DNA of 64,000 nucleotides from Palsa-465 sp963744845 (GTDB taxonomy: Bacteria; Actinomycetota; Thermoleophilia; Solirubrobacterales; Solirubrobacteraceae): NCBI GenBank assembly GCA_963744845.1, contig CAVUVE010000011.1:1-64000 (forward strand), in the 5' to 3' direction. Each line of letters opens with the position of its first letter. Within the stretch, counting starts at the first letter, position 1. The position numbers and the translations under genes were made by a program. Of the stretch, positions 55,864-64,000 are shown piece by piece. The notes beneath the pieces were generated by a model. That model saw only the letters and a program-made list of their open reading frames with translations, did no database searches and was not told the origin of the DNA.

Positions 55864-58518
55864 ATGTGTGTCGTGGCCGACTCGGGAGCCGCCGACTCCG
55901 GTGCAAGGGCGTGGTTGATCCCGCGGCCGGGCCTGTTCGAGCTGCTGGGCGCGGCGCGGCGGGTGGTCCAAGTGTCGGCACCGGCGGGAAGCGGGAAGAC
56001 GTTCCTGCTGCGCTCGTGGATCGCCGCCGAAGGTCTCAGCGACAGCACGGCGTGGGTGTCGGTGGGGCGCCAGGAGCACGATCCGCAGGTGTTCTGGCTC
56101 TCCGTTCTCGACTCGCTGCGTCAGACCGGTGCCGGATCTGAACGGGTGCGGGAGCTGACGGCCGCCCCTCATCTGGACGGCGCGAACGTCGTCGGACGAT
56201 TGCTCGAAGATCTGAGCTCGCTCCGGGAGCCGCTCTGGCTGGTGATCGACGACCTGCACGAGCTCCAGGCCGACCACGCCATCCGCGACATGGAGCTGCT
56301 GCTCGGGACCGCGCCGCCTGAGCTGCGATTCGTGCTGTTGACACGCCACGATCTGCGGCTGGGGATGCACCGCTTGCGCGTGGAGGGGGAGCTCACCGAG
56401 ATCCGGGGCCAGGACCTTCGCTTCACGCTCGAGGAGTCGCGCGCGCTGCTGGAGGCAGTCGGGGTGCGGTTGTCCGACGGCGCGCTCGAGTCGCTGGTCG
56501 CGACAACCGAAGGCTGGGCGGCCGGCCTGCGACTGGTGGCATTGTCGCTCGCCCGCCACCCGGATCCCGAACGCTACGCAGTCAGCTTCTCGGGCCGCGA
56601 GCGCGCGGTGGCCGACTACCTGCTCGCCGAGGTGCTCGAGCGCCAGTCGGCGGAAGTCAGGCAGCTGTTGTTGCGCACCTCGCTGGTGGAGCGCGTCAGC
56701 GGACCGCTCGCTGACCGGCTGACGGGAAGCTCGGGCTCCTACGGGATTCTGGCCGGGCTCGAGGACGCGGGCGCGTTCGTGGCCGCTGTGGATCCGGAGC
56801 GAACCTGGTTTCGCTACCACCACCTGTTTGGGGACCTGCTCGCGCTCGAGCTGCAGCGGAGCGCGCCGCAGGAAGTGTCCGGCCTTCATGCGATCGCCGC
56901 CGAGTGGTGGGCCGAACACGGGTATCCGGTCGAGGCGATTCGCCACGCGCAGGCGGCCGAGAACTGGGGCTTGGCGGCGCGGGTGCTCGCCGACAACTGG
57001 TTCGGGTTGTACTTCGATGGACGGCTCGCGACCCGCCACGAGCTTCTGTCTGGGTTTCCCTCCGGCGTGGTCGCAGCGGATCCCGAGCTGGTGGTGCTCG
57101 CCGCCGCCGACAAACGGGCGGCGGGGTCACTGGAGGAGGCCGAGCGGTATCTGGGCCTGGCGGCACGGATGTCGGCGTCGGTACTCGGACACCGTCGCGG
57201 GCGCTTCAGGATCGCGCTGAGTTTCGAAAGATTCGAGCTCGCTCGGGCCCGGAACGACCTTCGGGCCGTTGCCGAGGAGGCGCAGCGACTGCTCGCCTCC
57301 ACCGAGGCCACGGAATTTGATCTCGGCGAGGAGGTGCGCACCAGGGTGTTGACCGACCTCGGGATCGCCGAGATGTGGGCCGGTCGGTTGGAGGACTCCG
57401 AGCGCCACCTCGAGCACGGGTTGGAGGAGGCCCGGCGGATCTCCATACCCATGCTCGAGCTGCACGCGCTGGCACACCGGGCGCTCCTGAGCGTTTTTCG
57501 CTCTGGGGAGCCGGTGGAGCCGCGCGCGATGCAGGCGATCGAGCTGGCCCGCAAGCACGGTTGGGAGGAGGCCGCACCAGCGGCCGCGGCTGCGGCCGTG
57601 GCGCTCGGCGGGGCCGCGGTCTGGCGCGGGCAGCTAGAAGAGGCCGAGTCGTGGCTCGACCTGGCGCAACGCGTCCTCGGGCACGACACCCAACCGACCG
57701 CGTCAATGCTGCACGCGACACGCGGGCTGTTGGCGTTCGCCCGCGGCCGGCACGCGGAGGCGGCGGCCGCCTATCGGGAAGCCGAGCGGATGGAGAGGCT
57801 GCTCGTCATGCCGCACATGTTCACGGCGCGCGCGCAAGCGCTCAAGCTCCGAATGCTCGTCCGCATGGGCGAGACCGAAGAGGTGGAGCGAGCTCTCGCC
57901 GAGATGGACGACGAGGTTCGCGAAACGAGCCAAATGCAGGTCGTACTCGCGGCGCTGAGATTAGCCCGCGACGATCCCGAGGCCGCCGTGGACATCCTCG
58001 CACCCCTGCTCGACGACTCGACCCCAGTCATGGCGCCGGTGTGGGAAATCGAGGCGTTGTTGCTCCAAGCGATCGCGCGCGACGCGCTTCGCGATCCCGG
58101 AGCGGCGTCGCGCGCGCTCGAGCGTGCGCTCGACGTCGCCGAGCCCGGCGGCCTGCTGCTTGCATTCCTGCTCTACCCGACCGCGGAGCTGCTGCAGCGC
58201 CAGGCGCGACTTCGGACCACTCACGCCTCGCTGATCGCCGAGATCCTGAACCTGCTCTCCGGACACACTCCGGCGACCCGGCCCATGGACGCCGCGCCGC
58301 TCCAGGAACCCCTCTCCGAGAGCGAGCTGCGCGTGCTGCGCTACCTGCCGACCAACCTCCCGGGGCCGGAAATCGCGGCCGAGCTGTTCGTGTCACTGAA
58401 TACGATCAGGACCCACTTGCGCAACGTGTACGCCAAGCTCGACGTGCACAGCCGCGCAGACGCCGTGACGCGAGCGCGCGAGCTAGGCCTGCTGTCGCCC
58501 TCCTCGCTCAAGCGCTGA
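55864..58518 (+). CDS. MalT-like LuxR-family ATP-dependent regulator
   Basis: 884 residues from ATG 55864. N-terminal STAND/AAA ATPase: IPRPGLFELLGAARRVVQVSAPAGSGKTFLLRSW (Walker A APAGSGKT), Walker B LWLVIDDLHEL, sensor LRFVLLTRHDLRLG. It continues with an ARM-like helical bundle (TEGWAAGLRLVALSL, RYHHLFGDLLALELQR) and many TPR-like repeats at about 400-790. The LuxR HTH at the end is LSESELRVLRYLPTNLPGPEIAAELFVSLNTIRTHLRNVYAKLDVHSRADAVTRARELGL. It probably activates the divergent MFS/cupin operon on binding an inducer. The 89-base divergent region has no clear palindrome. Confidence 0.93.
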   Translation: MCVVADSGAADSGARAWLIPRPGLFELLGAARRVVQVSAPAGSGKTFLLRSWIAAEGLSDSTAWVSVGRQEHDPQVFWLSVLDSLRQTGAGSERVRELTAAPHLDGANVVGRLLEDLSSLREPLWLVIDDLHELQADHAIRDMELLLGTAPPELRFVLLTRHDLRLGMHRLRVEGELTEIRGQDLRFTLEESRALLEAVGVRLSDGALESLVATTEGWAAGLRLVALSLARHPDPERYAVSFSGRERAVADYLLAEVLERQSAEVRQLLLRTSLVERVSGPLADRLTGSSGSYGILAGLEDAGAFVAAVDPERTWFRYHHLFGDLLALELQRSAPQEVSGLHAIAAEWWAEHGYPVEAIRHAQAAENWGLAARVLADNWFGLYFDGRLATRHELLSGFPSGVVAADPELVVLAAADKRAAGSLEEAERYLGLAARMSASVLGHRRGRFRIALSFERFELARARNDLRAVAEEAQRLLASTEATEFDLGEEVRTRVLTDLGIAEMWAGRLEDSERHLEHGLEEARRISIPMLELHALAHRALLSVFRSGEPVEPRAMQAIELARKHGWEEAAPAAAAAAVALGGAAVWRGQLEEAESWLDLAQRVLGHDTQPTASMLHATRGLLAFARGRHAEAAAAYREAERMERLLVMPHMFTARAQALKLRMLVRMGETEEVERALAEMDDEVRETSQMQVVLAALRLARDDPEAAVDILAPLLDDSTPVMAPVWEIEALLLQAIARDALRDPGAASRALERALDVAEPGGLLLAFLLYPTAELLQRQARLRTTHASLIAEILNLLSGHTPATRPMDAAPLQEPLSESELRVLRYLPTNLPGPEIAAELFVSLNTIRTHLRNVYAKLDVHSRADAVTRARELGLLSPSSLKR

Positions 58519-58734
58519 CCGACGCGACCCTGGGCGCGAGGTCTACCTCGACCTCGACTTCGACCTCTTCGCCGATTTCGACACCGGCGGCCCGCCGGTT
58601 GGCATTGCGCTCGTTTGGACAAGAACGCCAACCAGACGTATCAGTGACCGTGAAATCGACATTGCGACTGCCTGTCGATCTGCAGCACGCTCGTTCGTCT
58701 GAGCCACGAACAACCCCGATCAAGGAGTGAGTCA

Positions 58735-59079
58735 ATGAAGTACGCGATGTTGATCAACCTCGGACCGCGCGCCCGTGATTGGCGTAACTTGACCGAGGAG
58801 GAGCAGAAGGAGATCGCGACTGGTTACCAGGCGATCAACCAGACGCCGGGCGTGACGCCGAACACCTTCCGTCTGGAAGGCCCCGAGTCGGCCACCACGG
58901 TTCGTGTCGAGGACGGCCAGACGCTGACCACGGACGGACCGTTCGTGGAGATCAAGGAGGCTTTGGACGGATGGCTGATCTACGAGACGACGGACCTGGA
59001 TGCCGCGATCGAGCTGGCCGCCAAGATCCCCGCCGCGAAGATGGGCGGCAAGATCGAGATCCGGCCGGTGACGGAGTAG
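58735..59079 (+). CDS. YCII-family protein
   Basis: 114 residues from ATG 58735. Opening MKYAMLINLGPR, a middle FRLEGPESATTVRVEDGQTLTTDGPFVEIKEALDGWLIYETTDLDAAIELAAKIP and the ending GGKIEIRPV are the YCII-related DGPF pattern. This is a ferredoxin-like dimer fold with a conserved His/Asp pair in some members. Nearly always followed by an ECF sigma factor gene, as here. The protein may act as an enzyme or as a regulator of the sigma. Its stop precedes or overlaps the sigma frame. Confidence 0.92.
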   Translation: MKYAMLINLGPRARDWRNLTEEEQKEIATGYQAINQTPGVTPNTFRLEGPESATTVRVEDGQTLTTDGPFVEIKEALDGWLIYETTDLDAAIELAAKIPAAKMGGKIEIRPVTE

Positions 59080-60257
59080 AGCGAGCGTTCCGCGAGCACT
59101 GGGGCAAGGTGCTTGCGGTCCTGATCGGTCTCCTCGGCGACTTCGAGCTCGCCGAGGAGGCCGCGCAGGACGCGTTCGCGGTCGCGGCCGAACGCTGGCC
59201 CGTGGAGGGCGTCCCGATCAACGCGCCAGCGTGGCTGGTGACCACCGCCCGCCGTCGCGCGATCGACCGTATCCGACGGACCAAGACGCTCGCCGCAAAG
59301 CTGCCGCTGCTCGTCGACCACACCGAGGGCCCGGGGCCAGACGACATGACCACCGCCGAGATCCCCGACGAGCGCCTGGAGCTGATCTTCACCTGCTGTC
59401 ATCCGGCGCTGAGCACGGACGCACAGGTCGCCCTGACCCTGAGGACGCTTGGCGGCCTCACTACCGTCGAACTGGCACGCGCGTTCCTCGTCGGCGAGGC
59501 GACGATGGCGCAGCGCCTGGTCCGAGCCAAACGCAAGATTCGCACCGCCGGCATCCCCTTTCGCGTCCCTCCCGACCACCTTCTGCCCGACCGGCTCGCC
59601 GCCGTGCTCGCCGTGGTCTACCTGATCTTCAACGAGGGCTACTCCGCGCCGCTGACCCGCCGAGACTTCGCCGATGAGGCGATCCGCCTCGGCCGCGCGC
59701 TCGCCGAACTGATGCCCGACGAACCCGACGTCCACGGGCTTCTCGCGCTGATGCTGCTTCACCAATCCCGGCGCGACGCTCGTCACTCCGACGGGGAGCT
59801 CGTGCTGCTCGCCGAGCAAGACCGTTCGCGCTGGGATCTGGAGCAGATCGCCTCGGGACGTGCCGAACTCGACCGGGCGATCGCGCTCCGTGGGCGGGGT
59901 GGGAGCGGCACCTACGTGCTGCAGGCCGCCATCGCGTCGCTGCACCTCGAACCTCAGCGCGACTGGATCCAGATCGCCGCCCTCTACGACGAACTGAGCG
60001 CCCGCACCGACTCGGCCGTTATCCAGCTCAGCCGAGCGGTCGCCATCGCCGAGGCCTACGGACCGCGAGCGGGTCTAGCCCTCCTAGACCCGCTTCCTCT
60101 CCAGGACTACCGCTACCTCCATTCAGCGCGCGCGGAGATGCTCCGCCGCCTCGAGCAGTTCGACGAGGCGCGCCGCGAGTACGGGCGAGCCATCGCGCTC
60201 ACCGACGATCCCGCCGAGCGCCGTCTTCTGGAACGCCGATCCGCCACGCTGCGGTAA
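58971..60257 (+). CDS. ECF-type RNA polymerase sigma factor, DUF6596 type
   Basis: The frame from ATG 58971 gives 428 residues, but only from VERAFREHWGKV (around 59080) is the sequence sigma-like. Region 2 is LLGDFELAEEAAQDAFAVAAERWPVEGVPINAPAWLVTTARRRAIDRIRR, region 4 is AQVALTLRTLGGLTTVELARAFLVGEATMAQRLVRAKRKIR, and the long C-terminal TPR-like domain (LPDRLAAVLAVVYLIFNEGY, RLGRALAELMPDEPDVHGLLALMLLHQSRR) is the DUF6596 part. The expected start just after the YCII stop is GTA, not a normal start codon; ATG 58971 and GTG 59113 are the alternatives. Likely coupled to the YCII gene. Confidence 0.88.
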   Translation: MADLRDDGPGCRDRAGRQDPRREDGRQDRDPAGDGVERAFREHWGKVLAVLIGLLGDFELAEEAAQDAFAVAAERWPVEGVPINAPAWLVTTARRRAIDRIRRTKTLAAKLPLLVDHTEGPGPDDMTTAEIPDERLELIFTCCHPALSTDAQVALTLRTLGGLTTVELARAFLVGEATMAQRLVRAKRKIRTAGIPFRVPPDHLLPDRLAAVLAVVYLIFNEGYSAPLTRRDFADEAIRLGRALAELMPDEPDVHGLLALMLLHQSRRDARHSDGELVLLAEQDRSRWDLEQIASGRAELDRAIALRGRGGSGTYVLQAAIASLHLEPQRDWIQIAALYDELSARTDSAVIQLSRAVAIAEAYGPRAGLALLDPLPLQDYRYLHSARAEMLRRLEQFDEARREYGRAIALTDDPAERRLLERRSATLR

Positions 60258-60276
60258 GACACGACTTGGCGATGAG

Positions 60277-60720
60277 TCATCCTCGGCCCCCGGCGACGAA
60301 GATGATGAGCGTGTAGGAGAACAAGGCCACCGCCGCCGCTAGCCCCATCGTCAGCGAGATGCCGTTGGCCATGTGCCCGACGAACCGGGCGCCGGCGAGC
60401 CAGGCGACGAGGATCGCGGCGAGTCCGGTGGTCGCGAGCGCGACGAGCGGCACGGCGCCGATCCGGGAGGAGCGGATGACCGCGGCGATGGCCGTGATCA
60501 GAAGCAGGGTTCCCAGGACGGCGTGCAGGCTCAGGAGCACCGGCCCATTCGCGATGGACGCTCCGACGGCGGGCAACAGGCCCTTGCCGTGATCGCCGGT
60601 CGGCAGCACCGAGTACAGACCGACCGCGACCCCGAAGCAGTACTGGATGAGCAGCATCACCGTCGCGGCCAATGCGTTGGCGCGCAGCCCGCCCATGCGA
60701 ACCGTCGATTGGTCGGTCAT
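60277..60720 (-). CDS. Integral membrane protein, four helices
   Basis: 147 residues from ATG 60720, which overlaps the SDR stop by four bases (ATGA). Hydrophobic segments: ANALAATVMLLIQYCFGVAVGLYSVL, VLLSLHAVLGTLLLITAIAAVI, IGAVPLVALATTGLAAILVAWLAGARF and ISLTMGLAAAVALFSYTLIIFVAG. The pattern with polar loops resembles small four-helix proteins (DoxX- or cytochrome-b561-like fold), without clear heme His pairs. Second gene of the MarR-controlled operon. Function unknown. Confidence 0.82.
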   Translation of the reverse strand: MTDQSTVRMGGLRANALAATVMLLIQYCFGVAVGLYSVLPTGDHGKGLLPAVGASIANGPVLLSLHAVLGTLLLITAIAAVIRSSRIGAVPLVALATTGLAAILVAWLAGARFVGHMANGISLTMGLAAAVALFSYTLIIFVAGGRG

Positions 60721-61505
60721 CGGGGCCCGGCGGTCACGCGGAACGGTGGCGTGCCGGCCAGCTTTCCACCGTCGATGATGACCGTCGTGCCGGTGATGAA
60801 TCCGGCGGCGTTGGAGCAGAGCCACACGACGGCGTCGGCGACCTCGTCGGGCTCGCCGACGCGCCGCAGCGGCATCGCCGCTGCCGCGGCCCGTTGAGCG
60901 TCCTCGCCGGCGCGCCTGAGATTGTCGGTGAGGATCGGTCCGGGGGCGATCGCGTTGACGCGCACCCCCTCGGCGGCGTAATCCAGGGCGGCGACGCGGG
61001 TGAGGCCCTCGACGCCGTACTTCGCCGCCACATAGGCCGAAAGACCCCCCACCGCCTGCAGCCCGGCGGTCGAGGACATGTTCACGATCGCCCCGCCGCC
61101 GCCGAGGAGCATCGCGGGGATCTCCGCGCGCATGCAGAGAAACACGCCGCGCAGACTGACCGCCACCCCGGAGTCAAAGGCCTCGATCGAGACCTCGGCC
61201 AGCGGAGTCGGCGGGTGACCCCCTCCGGCGGCGTTGTTGCAGGCCACGTCGAGGCGACCGAACGCGTCAACCACCGTTGCGACCATGTCGTCCACCGCGG
61301 CCGGGTCGCTCACATCCGTGTGGATCGCAAGGGCCCTTCCGCCGCTGCCGCCGATCTCATCGGCCAGCCGCTCGAGCGCCTCCGTGTCGCGCGCGGCGAG
61401 CGCGACGTGGGCGCCGGCCCGATGAAAGCCGCGCGCGACCGCGGCTCCGATGCCGCGGCTGGCTCCGGTCACGAGAGCGACCTGGCCCGTCATATCGATC
61501 TGCAT
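60717..61505 (-). CDS. Short-chain dehydrogenase/reductase
   Basis: 262 residues from ATG 61505 behind GGAGGAGACGC. Classical SDR: cofactor loop VALVTGASRGIGAAVARGF (T-G-x-x-x-G-I-G), NNAAGGG, catalytic Ser in GAIVNMSSTAGLQAVGG, YVAAK active-site Tyr/Lys, and the PGPI loop NAIAPGPILTDN. Divergent from a MarR repressor with two identical palindromes between, so it is inducible. Co-transcribed with the membrane protein at 60277. Alcohol/ketone substrate unknown. Confidence 0.95.
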   Translation of the reverse strand: MQIDMTGQVALVTGASRGIGAAVARGFHRAGAHVALAARDTEALERLADEIGGSGGRALAIHTDVSDPAAVDDMVATVVDAFGRLDVACNNAAGGGHPPTPLAEVSIEAFDSGVAVSLRGVFLCMRAEIPAMLLGGGGAIVNMSSTAGLQAVGGLSAYVAAKYGVEGLTRVAALDYAAEGVRVNAIAPGPILTDNLRRAGEDAQRAAAAAMPLRRVGEPDEVADAVVWLCSNAAGFITGTTVIIDGGKLAGTPPFRVTAGPR

Positions 61506-61586
61506 GCGTCTCCTCCGTCGGCTCGGGAAGCGGTGGTCGTCGGGTCGGAGGCGATGTCACGTCGAACGCGTCTCGCCCAGTGAGCT

Positions 61587-61615
61587 ACGTTAGATATCTA
61601 AGCATTTTAAGTCAA
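61587..61615 (-). promoter_or_regulatory. Probable promoter of the SDR operon
   Basis: On the minus strand, TTGACT (61610-61615) and TAACGT (61587-61592) are separated by 17 bases. The proximal palindrome (61590-61601) overlaps the -10 and spacer, as expected for repression. Confidence 0.5.
61590..61601. promoter_or_regulatory. MarR operator, copy 1
   Basis: TTAGATATCTAA, a perfect 12-bp palindrome in the divergent region between the SDR operon and the MarR gene. Confidence 0.75.
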
Positions 61616-61619
61616 TGCG

Positions 61620-61631
61620 TTAGATATCTAA
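61620..61631. promoter_or_regulatory. MarR operator, copy 2
   Basis: A second TTAGATATCTAA. Its centre is 30 bases, about three helical turns, from copy 1, allowing two dimers on the same face of the DNA. Low-GC palindromes are conspicuous in this high-GC sequence. Confidence 0.75.
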
Positions 61632-61653
61632 GTGAGTTCGATAGACTCGTGAC

Positions 61654-62169
61654 GTGAGACCCGAGCAGACACCGATCGGCCTGGGCCTCACCCGGGCATC
61701 GCGCCTGGTCAGCCGCGCCTTCGGCGAGGCGTTGGCCAGGGCCGGCGGATCGCTGCCGGTATGGCTGGTCCTGCTCAATCTCAAGGCGCAGCGTGGCGCC
61801 AACCAGCGCCAGATCGCCGAGTCGGTCGGGGTGACCGGAGCGACGCTGACCCATCACCTCAACGCGATGGAGAGAGACGGGCTACTGGCGCGTCGTCGCG
61901 ATCCCGACAACCGCCGCAATCACATCATCGAGCTGACACAAGCCGGCGAAGCCGCGTTCGCGCAACTGGCCCCAGTCGTCCGCGCATTCGATCAGCAGCT
62001 GCGCGCGAACGTCACGGCAAGCGAACTGGAGACGCTCCGCTCGCTGCTCGAGCGCCTCTGCGACAACGTCGCTCCCGGCCAGACCGGTCCTGCGTGGGCC
62101 GGCCTGATCGACGACGCCTCGGCTCGGGCAACGCGCAGACCGCCGTCGGACGCCCAACACGAGGACTGA
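61654..62169 (+). CDS. MarR-family transcriptional regulator
   Basis: 171 residues from GTG 61654. First helices LGLTRASRLVSRAFGEALARAGGSLPVWLVLLNL; the helix-turn-helix is ANQRQIAESVGVTGATLTHHLNAMERDGLLARRRDPDNRRNHIIELTQAGEAAF, with the conserved D-x-x-x-R-R wing. Dimerisation helices follow, then a disordered tail (SARATRRPPSDAQHED). The two identical palindromes upstream mark it as the autorepressor and repressor of the SDR operon. Ligand probably a lipophilic or phenolic compound, by family habit only. Confidence 0.93.
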   Translation: MRPEQTPIGLGLTRASRLVSRAFGEALARAGGSLPVWLVLLNLKAQRGANQRQIAESVGVTGATLTHHLNAMERDGLLARRRDPDNRRNHIIELTQAGEAAFAQLAPVVRAFDQQLRANVTASELETLRSLLERLCDNVAPGQTGPAWAGLIDDASARATRRPPSDAQHED

Positions 62170-62496
62170 TGGCTCTTTCGCACCTTGTTCGCTTTTGTCC
62201 GTCGTGACGCCGTGGCCGTAGTCGCCGGTGACGGTCGTTTGCGCTCCAGCTTTGCGAGATCCCGTCGGCGAACACGTTGATCTCGCGCGTGTGACGCACC
62301 GGCCGTTTAGACGGCGAGGCAGGTAGCGGGCGAGGCTGACAGTCGGCGGCCAGCGATATCGGCAGTCCGGCGACTGGCGGTCAAGATGTGAACGGCTCCA
62401 AGCCCGCGTCTGACCGGCGGGGGCGTCAGGTCTTGTGGTGCGCGCTGGGGTGTGGGAGCATCCCGGCACCGCAGGCGCGGACGAGAACGGAGAGCC
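62170..62496. other. Gap with no recognised feature
   Basis: 327 bases downstream of the MarR gene. It holds only the ribosome site GGAGAG before the GTG at 62497. No repeat box or protein-like frame is evident. Confidence 0.45.
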
Positions 62497-64000
62497 GTGG
62501 TATCCGGGATTGGCGGCTGGAGTGGCAGGGCGCGAGGAGCGTCGCGCCCGCGACTCGACGTGTTCGTCGGGCTCCGCCGCCTCGTCGCTTGGGCTTGTGC
62601 GGTGGGGATCCTGTGTGGAGTGGGCGTCTCGCCTGCGTGGGCCGGGTCGTGGCGGGCATTGGTGACCGACGCGTCGCTCGGCCAGAGTCTGGCGACACCG
62701 GTCGATTTGGGGACGAACACCGCCAGCGGCGTGGTAGCGACCGGCGGCCCTGGCGGGCTGGGTGAGGCGATCGCGCCAGATGGACGCACCGCATACGTGG
62801 TCGACTCCGGAGCGACGGGAGCGACGGGACAGATCACATCCATCGATTTGACCAGAGACCCACCGGCAGCGGTGGCGACGATCGATATTCCCAATGCGCC
62901 GGGGAACTTCATCGCCATCGCTCCCAACGGCGCAAAGGCCTACATGACCGATCCGCGTGACGGCAGCGTGTTCCCGATCGATTTGACGACGCATCCGGCC
63001 TCGGTCGGTTCAGCGATCTCCGTCGGTGGCAATCCAGAGGGGATCGCGTTCTCGCCGGACGGCGCGACGGCCTATGTGGCCGAGAACGCGAACACGGGCG
63101 GACCAGCGGAGGTTCTGCCGATCAGTGTCGCCACCGACGCGCCCGGACCGGCGATCACGGGCCTCGGCCCCCATCCATTCTCGATCGCGATCACCCCCGA
63201 CGGCGCCACTGCCTATGTCGGGGACGCCGGCTCAGGGACCGACGGCAAGGTCTACCCGGTCGACCTCCGTTCCCAGCCGGCGACGGTCGGGACGCCGATC
63301 GCGGTCGGGAGCGGGTCAACATCGATCGCGATCGCTCCTGACGGGAGCAGGGCGTACGCTGCCAACGGGAGCGCCGTCACCCCGATCACGCTGCCGTCCA
63401 ATACACCTGGAGCGCCGGTGACGGTCAGCGGCGGGGCCTGGGCGGTCGCCGTTACCCCGGACTCCAGGACGGTCTATGTGACCAACGACACCGGGTCGAC
63501 GGTCACCCCGATCGATGCCGCCACGGGCGCCACATCAACCCCGATCGGCGTAACCGGTTTTCCGCGCGGAATCGCGATCACGCCCGATCAGGCGCCGACG
63601 GCGGCGTTCAACATCGGCGGATCGCAGGTCGGCGCGGCGATCACCTTCGACGGCTCGCCGTCGACCACACCGGTGGGAACGATCGCCAGCTACGCGTGGG
63701 ACTTCGGCGACGGGCAAAATCAGGTCAGCTCGACCGCGACGGTCGCGCACACTTACGCCACCGCCGGCAGCTACACGATCACGCTCACGGTGACCAACAG
63801 TGCCGGCACCTCAATGAAGCAGGTGTTCACCGGCCAGACCGTGTCGCAGGAGGGCGGGCCCAGCGCGAGGACGTCACGGACCCTCGGGGTGGCCGCGGCG
63901 CCCGCGCCGGCGGTGTCGCTCAGCGCCGGGCGACTCGACTTCGGCGCGATCGCCGTCGGGACGAGCAGCGCACCGCAGATCGTCACCGCGACCAATGCCG
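62497..64000 (+). CDS. Secreted YVTN-propeller / PKD protein, 3' end outside window
   Basis: At least 501 residues; the frame is open to the window edge. GTG 62497 is preceded by GGAGAG; GTG 62560 is a shorter start. An export signal (GLRRLVAWACAVGILCGVGVSPAWA) leads to a propeller of YVTN type (AIAPDGRTAYVVDSGATGATG, AITPDGATAYVGDAGSGTDG, AVTPDSRTVYVTNDTGSTV) to about residue 365. A PKD domain follows (GTIASYAWDFGDGQNQVSS, HTYATAGSYTITLTVTNSAG), then the beginning of an ASH-type domain (LDFGAIAVGTSSAPQIV). The order is the same as in 29921-33334, so the two are paralogues. Confidence 0.88.
   Translation, partial: MVSGIGGWSGRARGASRPRLDVFVGLRRLVAWACAVGILCGVGVSPAWAGSWRALVTDASLGQSLATPVDLGTNTASGVVATGGPGGLGEAIAPDGRTAYVVDSGATGATGQITSIDLTRDPPAAVATIDIPNAPGNFIAIAPNGAKAYMTDPRDGSVFPIDLTTHPASVGSAISVGGNPEGIAFSPDGATAYVAENANTGGPAEVLPISVATDAPGPAITGLGPHPFSIAITPDGATAYVGDAGSGTDGKVYPVDLRSQPATVGTPIAVGSGSTSIAIAPDGSRAYAANGSAVTPITLPSNTPGAPVTVSGGAWAVAVTPDSRTVYVTNDTGSTVTPIDAATGATSTPIGVTGFPRGIAITPDQAPTAAFNIGGSQVGAAITFDGSPSTTPVGTIASYAWDFGDGQNQVSSTATVAHTYATAGSYTITLTVTNSAGTSMKQVFTGQTVSQEGGPSARTSRTLGVAAAPAPAVSLSAGRLDFGAIAVGTSSAPQIVTATNA

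Overview
The window comes from a high-GC actinobacterium. The base composition, frequent GTG/TTG starts, an F420-type (LLM) oxidoreductase, several very large secreted beta-propeller proteins and a short tyrosine recombinase lacking an N-terminal core-binding domain suggest the Thermoleophilia (Solirubrobacterales). That placement is an inference from gene style, not from a marker gene. No rRNA, complete tRNA, CRISPR array or intact phage is present.

Layout. 1-12.0 kb: scattered small genes (VOC/glyoxalase proteins, MarR and LuxR regulators, cupin, SnoaL-like proteins, a LOG-family hydrolase) around a frameshifted TupA-like secreted binding protein and a secreted propeller. 12.0-13.5 kb: a cobalamin riboswitch ahead of a Zn-type homocysteine S-methyltransferase. 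13.9-33.4 kb: three giant secreted propeller proteins (16.3-20.3, 23.9-26.7 and 29.9-33.3 kb), small regulators, a membrane protein plus HTH pair, a decayed integrase and an AbrB/PIN toxin-antitoxin pair with a palindromic operator. 34.8-44.8 kb: a catabolic locus. A minus-strand operon (acyl-CoA ligase, SMP-30-like lactonase, LLM oxidoreductase) is divergent from a PucR-type regulator, which is followed by a complete branched-chain-type ABC importer with the LivM permease and LivG ATPase fused.

46.6-52.4 kb: a tRNA 3'-end fragment and a second copy of the same 25-bp sequence bracket about 5.7 kb with an OmpR/histidine-kinase pair, a small secreted Cys protein, a methyltransferase, an MFS exporter and its divergent HxlR regulator. 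52.4-62.2 kb: a stress and efflux neighbourhood (NmrA-like protein, second MFS exporter with cupin and small partner, MalT-like LuxR giant regulator, YCII/ECF sigma pair, SDR plus membrane protein controlled by a MarR with two perfect palindromic operators). From 62.5 kb a further YVTN-propeller/PKD secreted protein runs off the window.

The strongest unexplained signal is a degenerate intergenic repeat. A left box resembling GCGTTSGG-N(3-5)-TGAGAC is paired in eight copies with a right box resembling AAAGCGTCCGNTGGTGGATS, for a total of 62-80 nt. About 17 full or partial copies lie almost only between genes, and essentially all point the same way on the + strand whatever the direction of the flanking genes.
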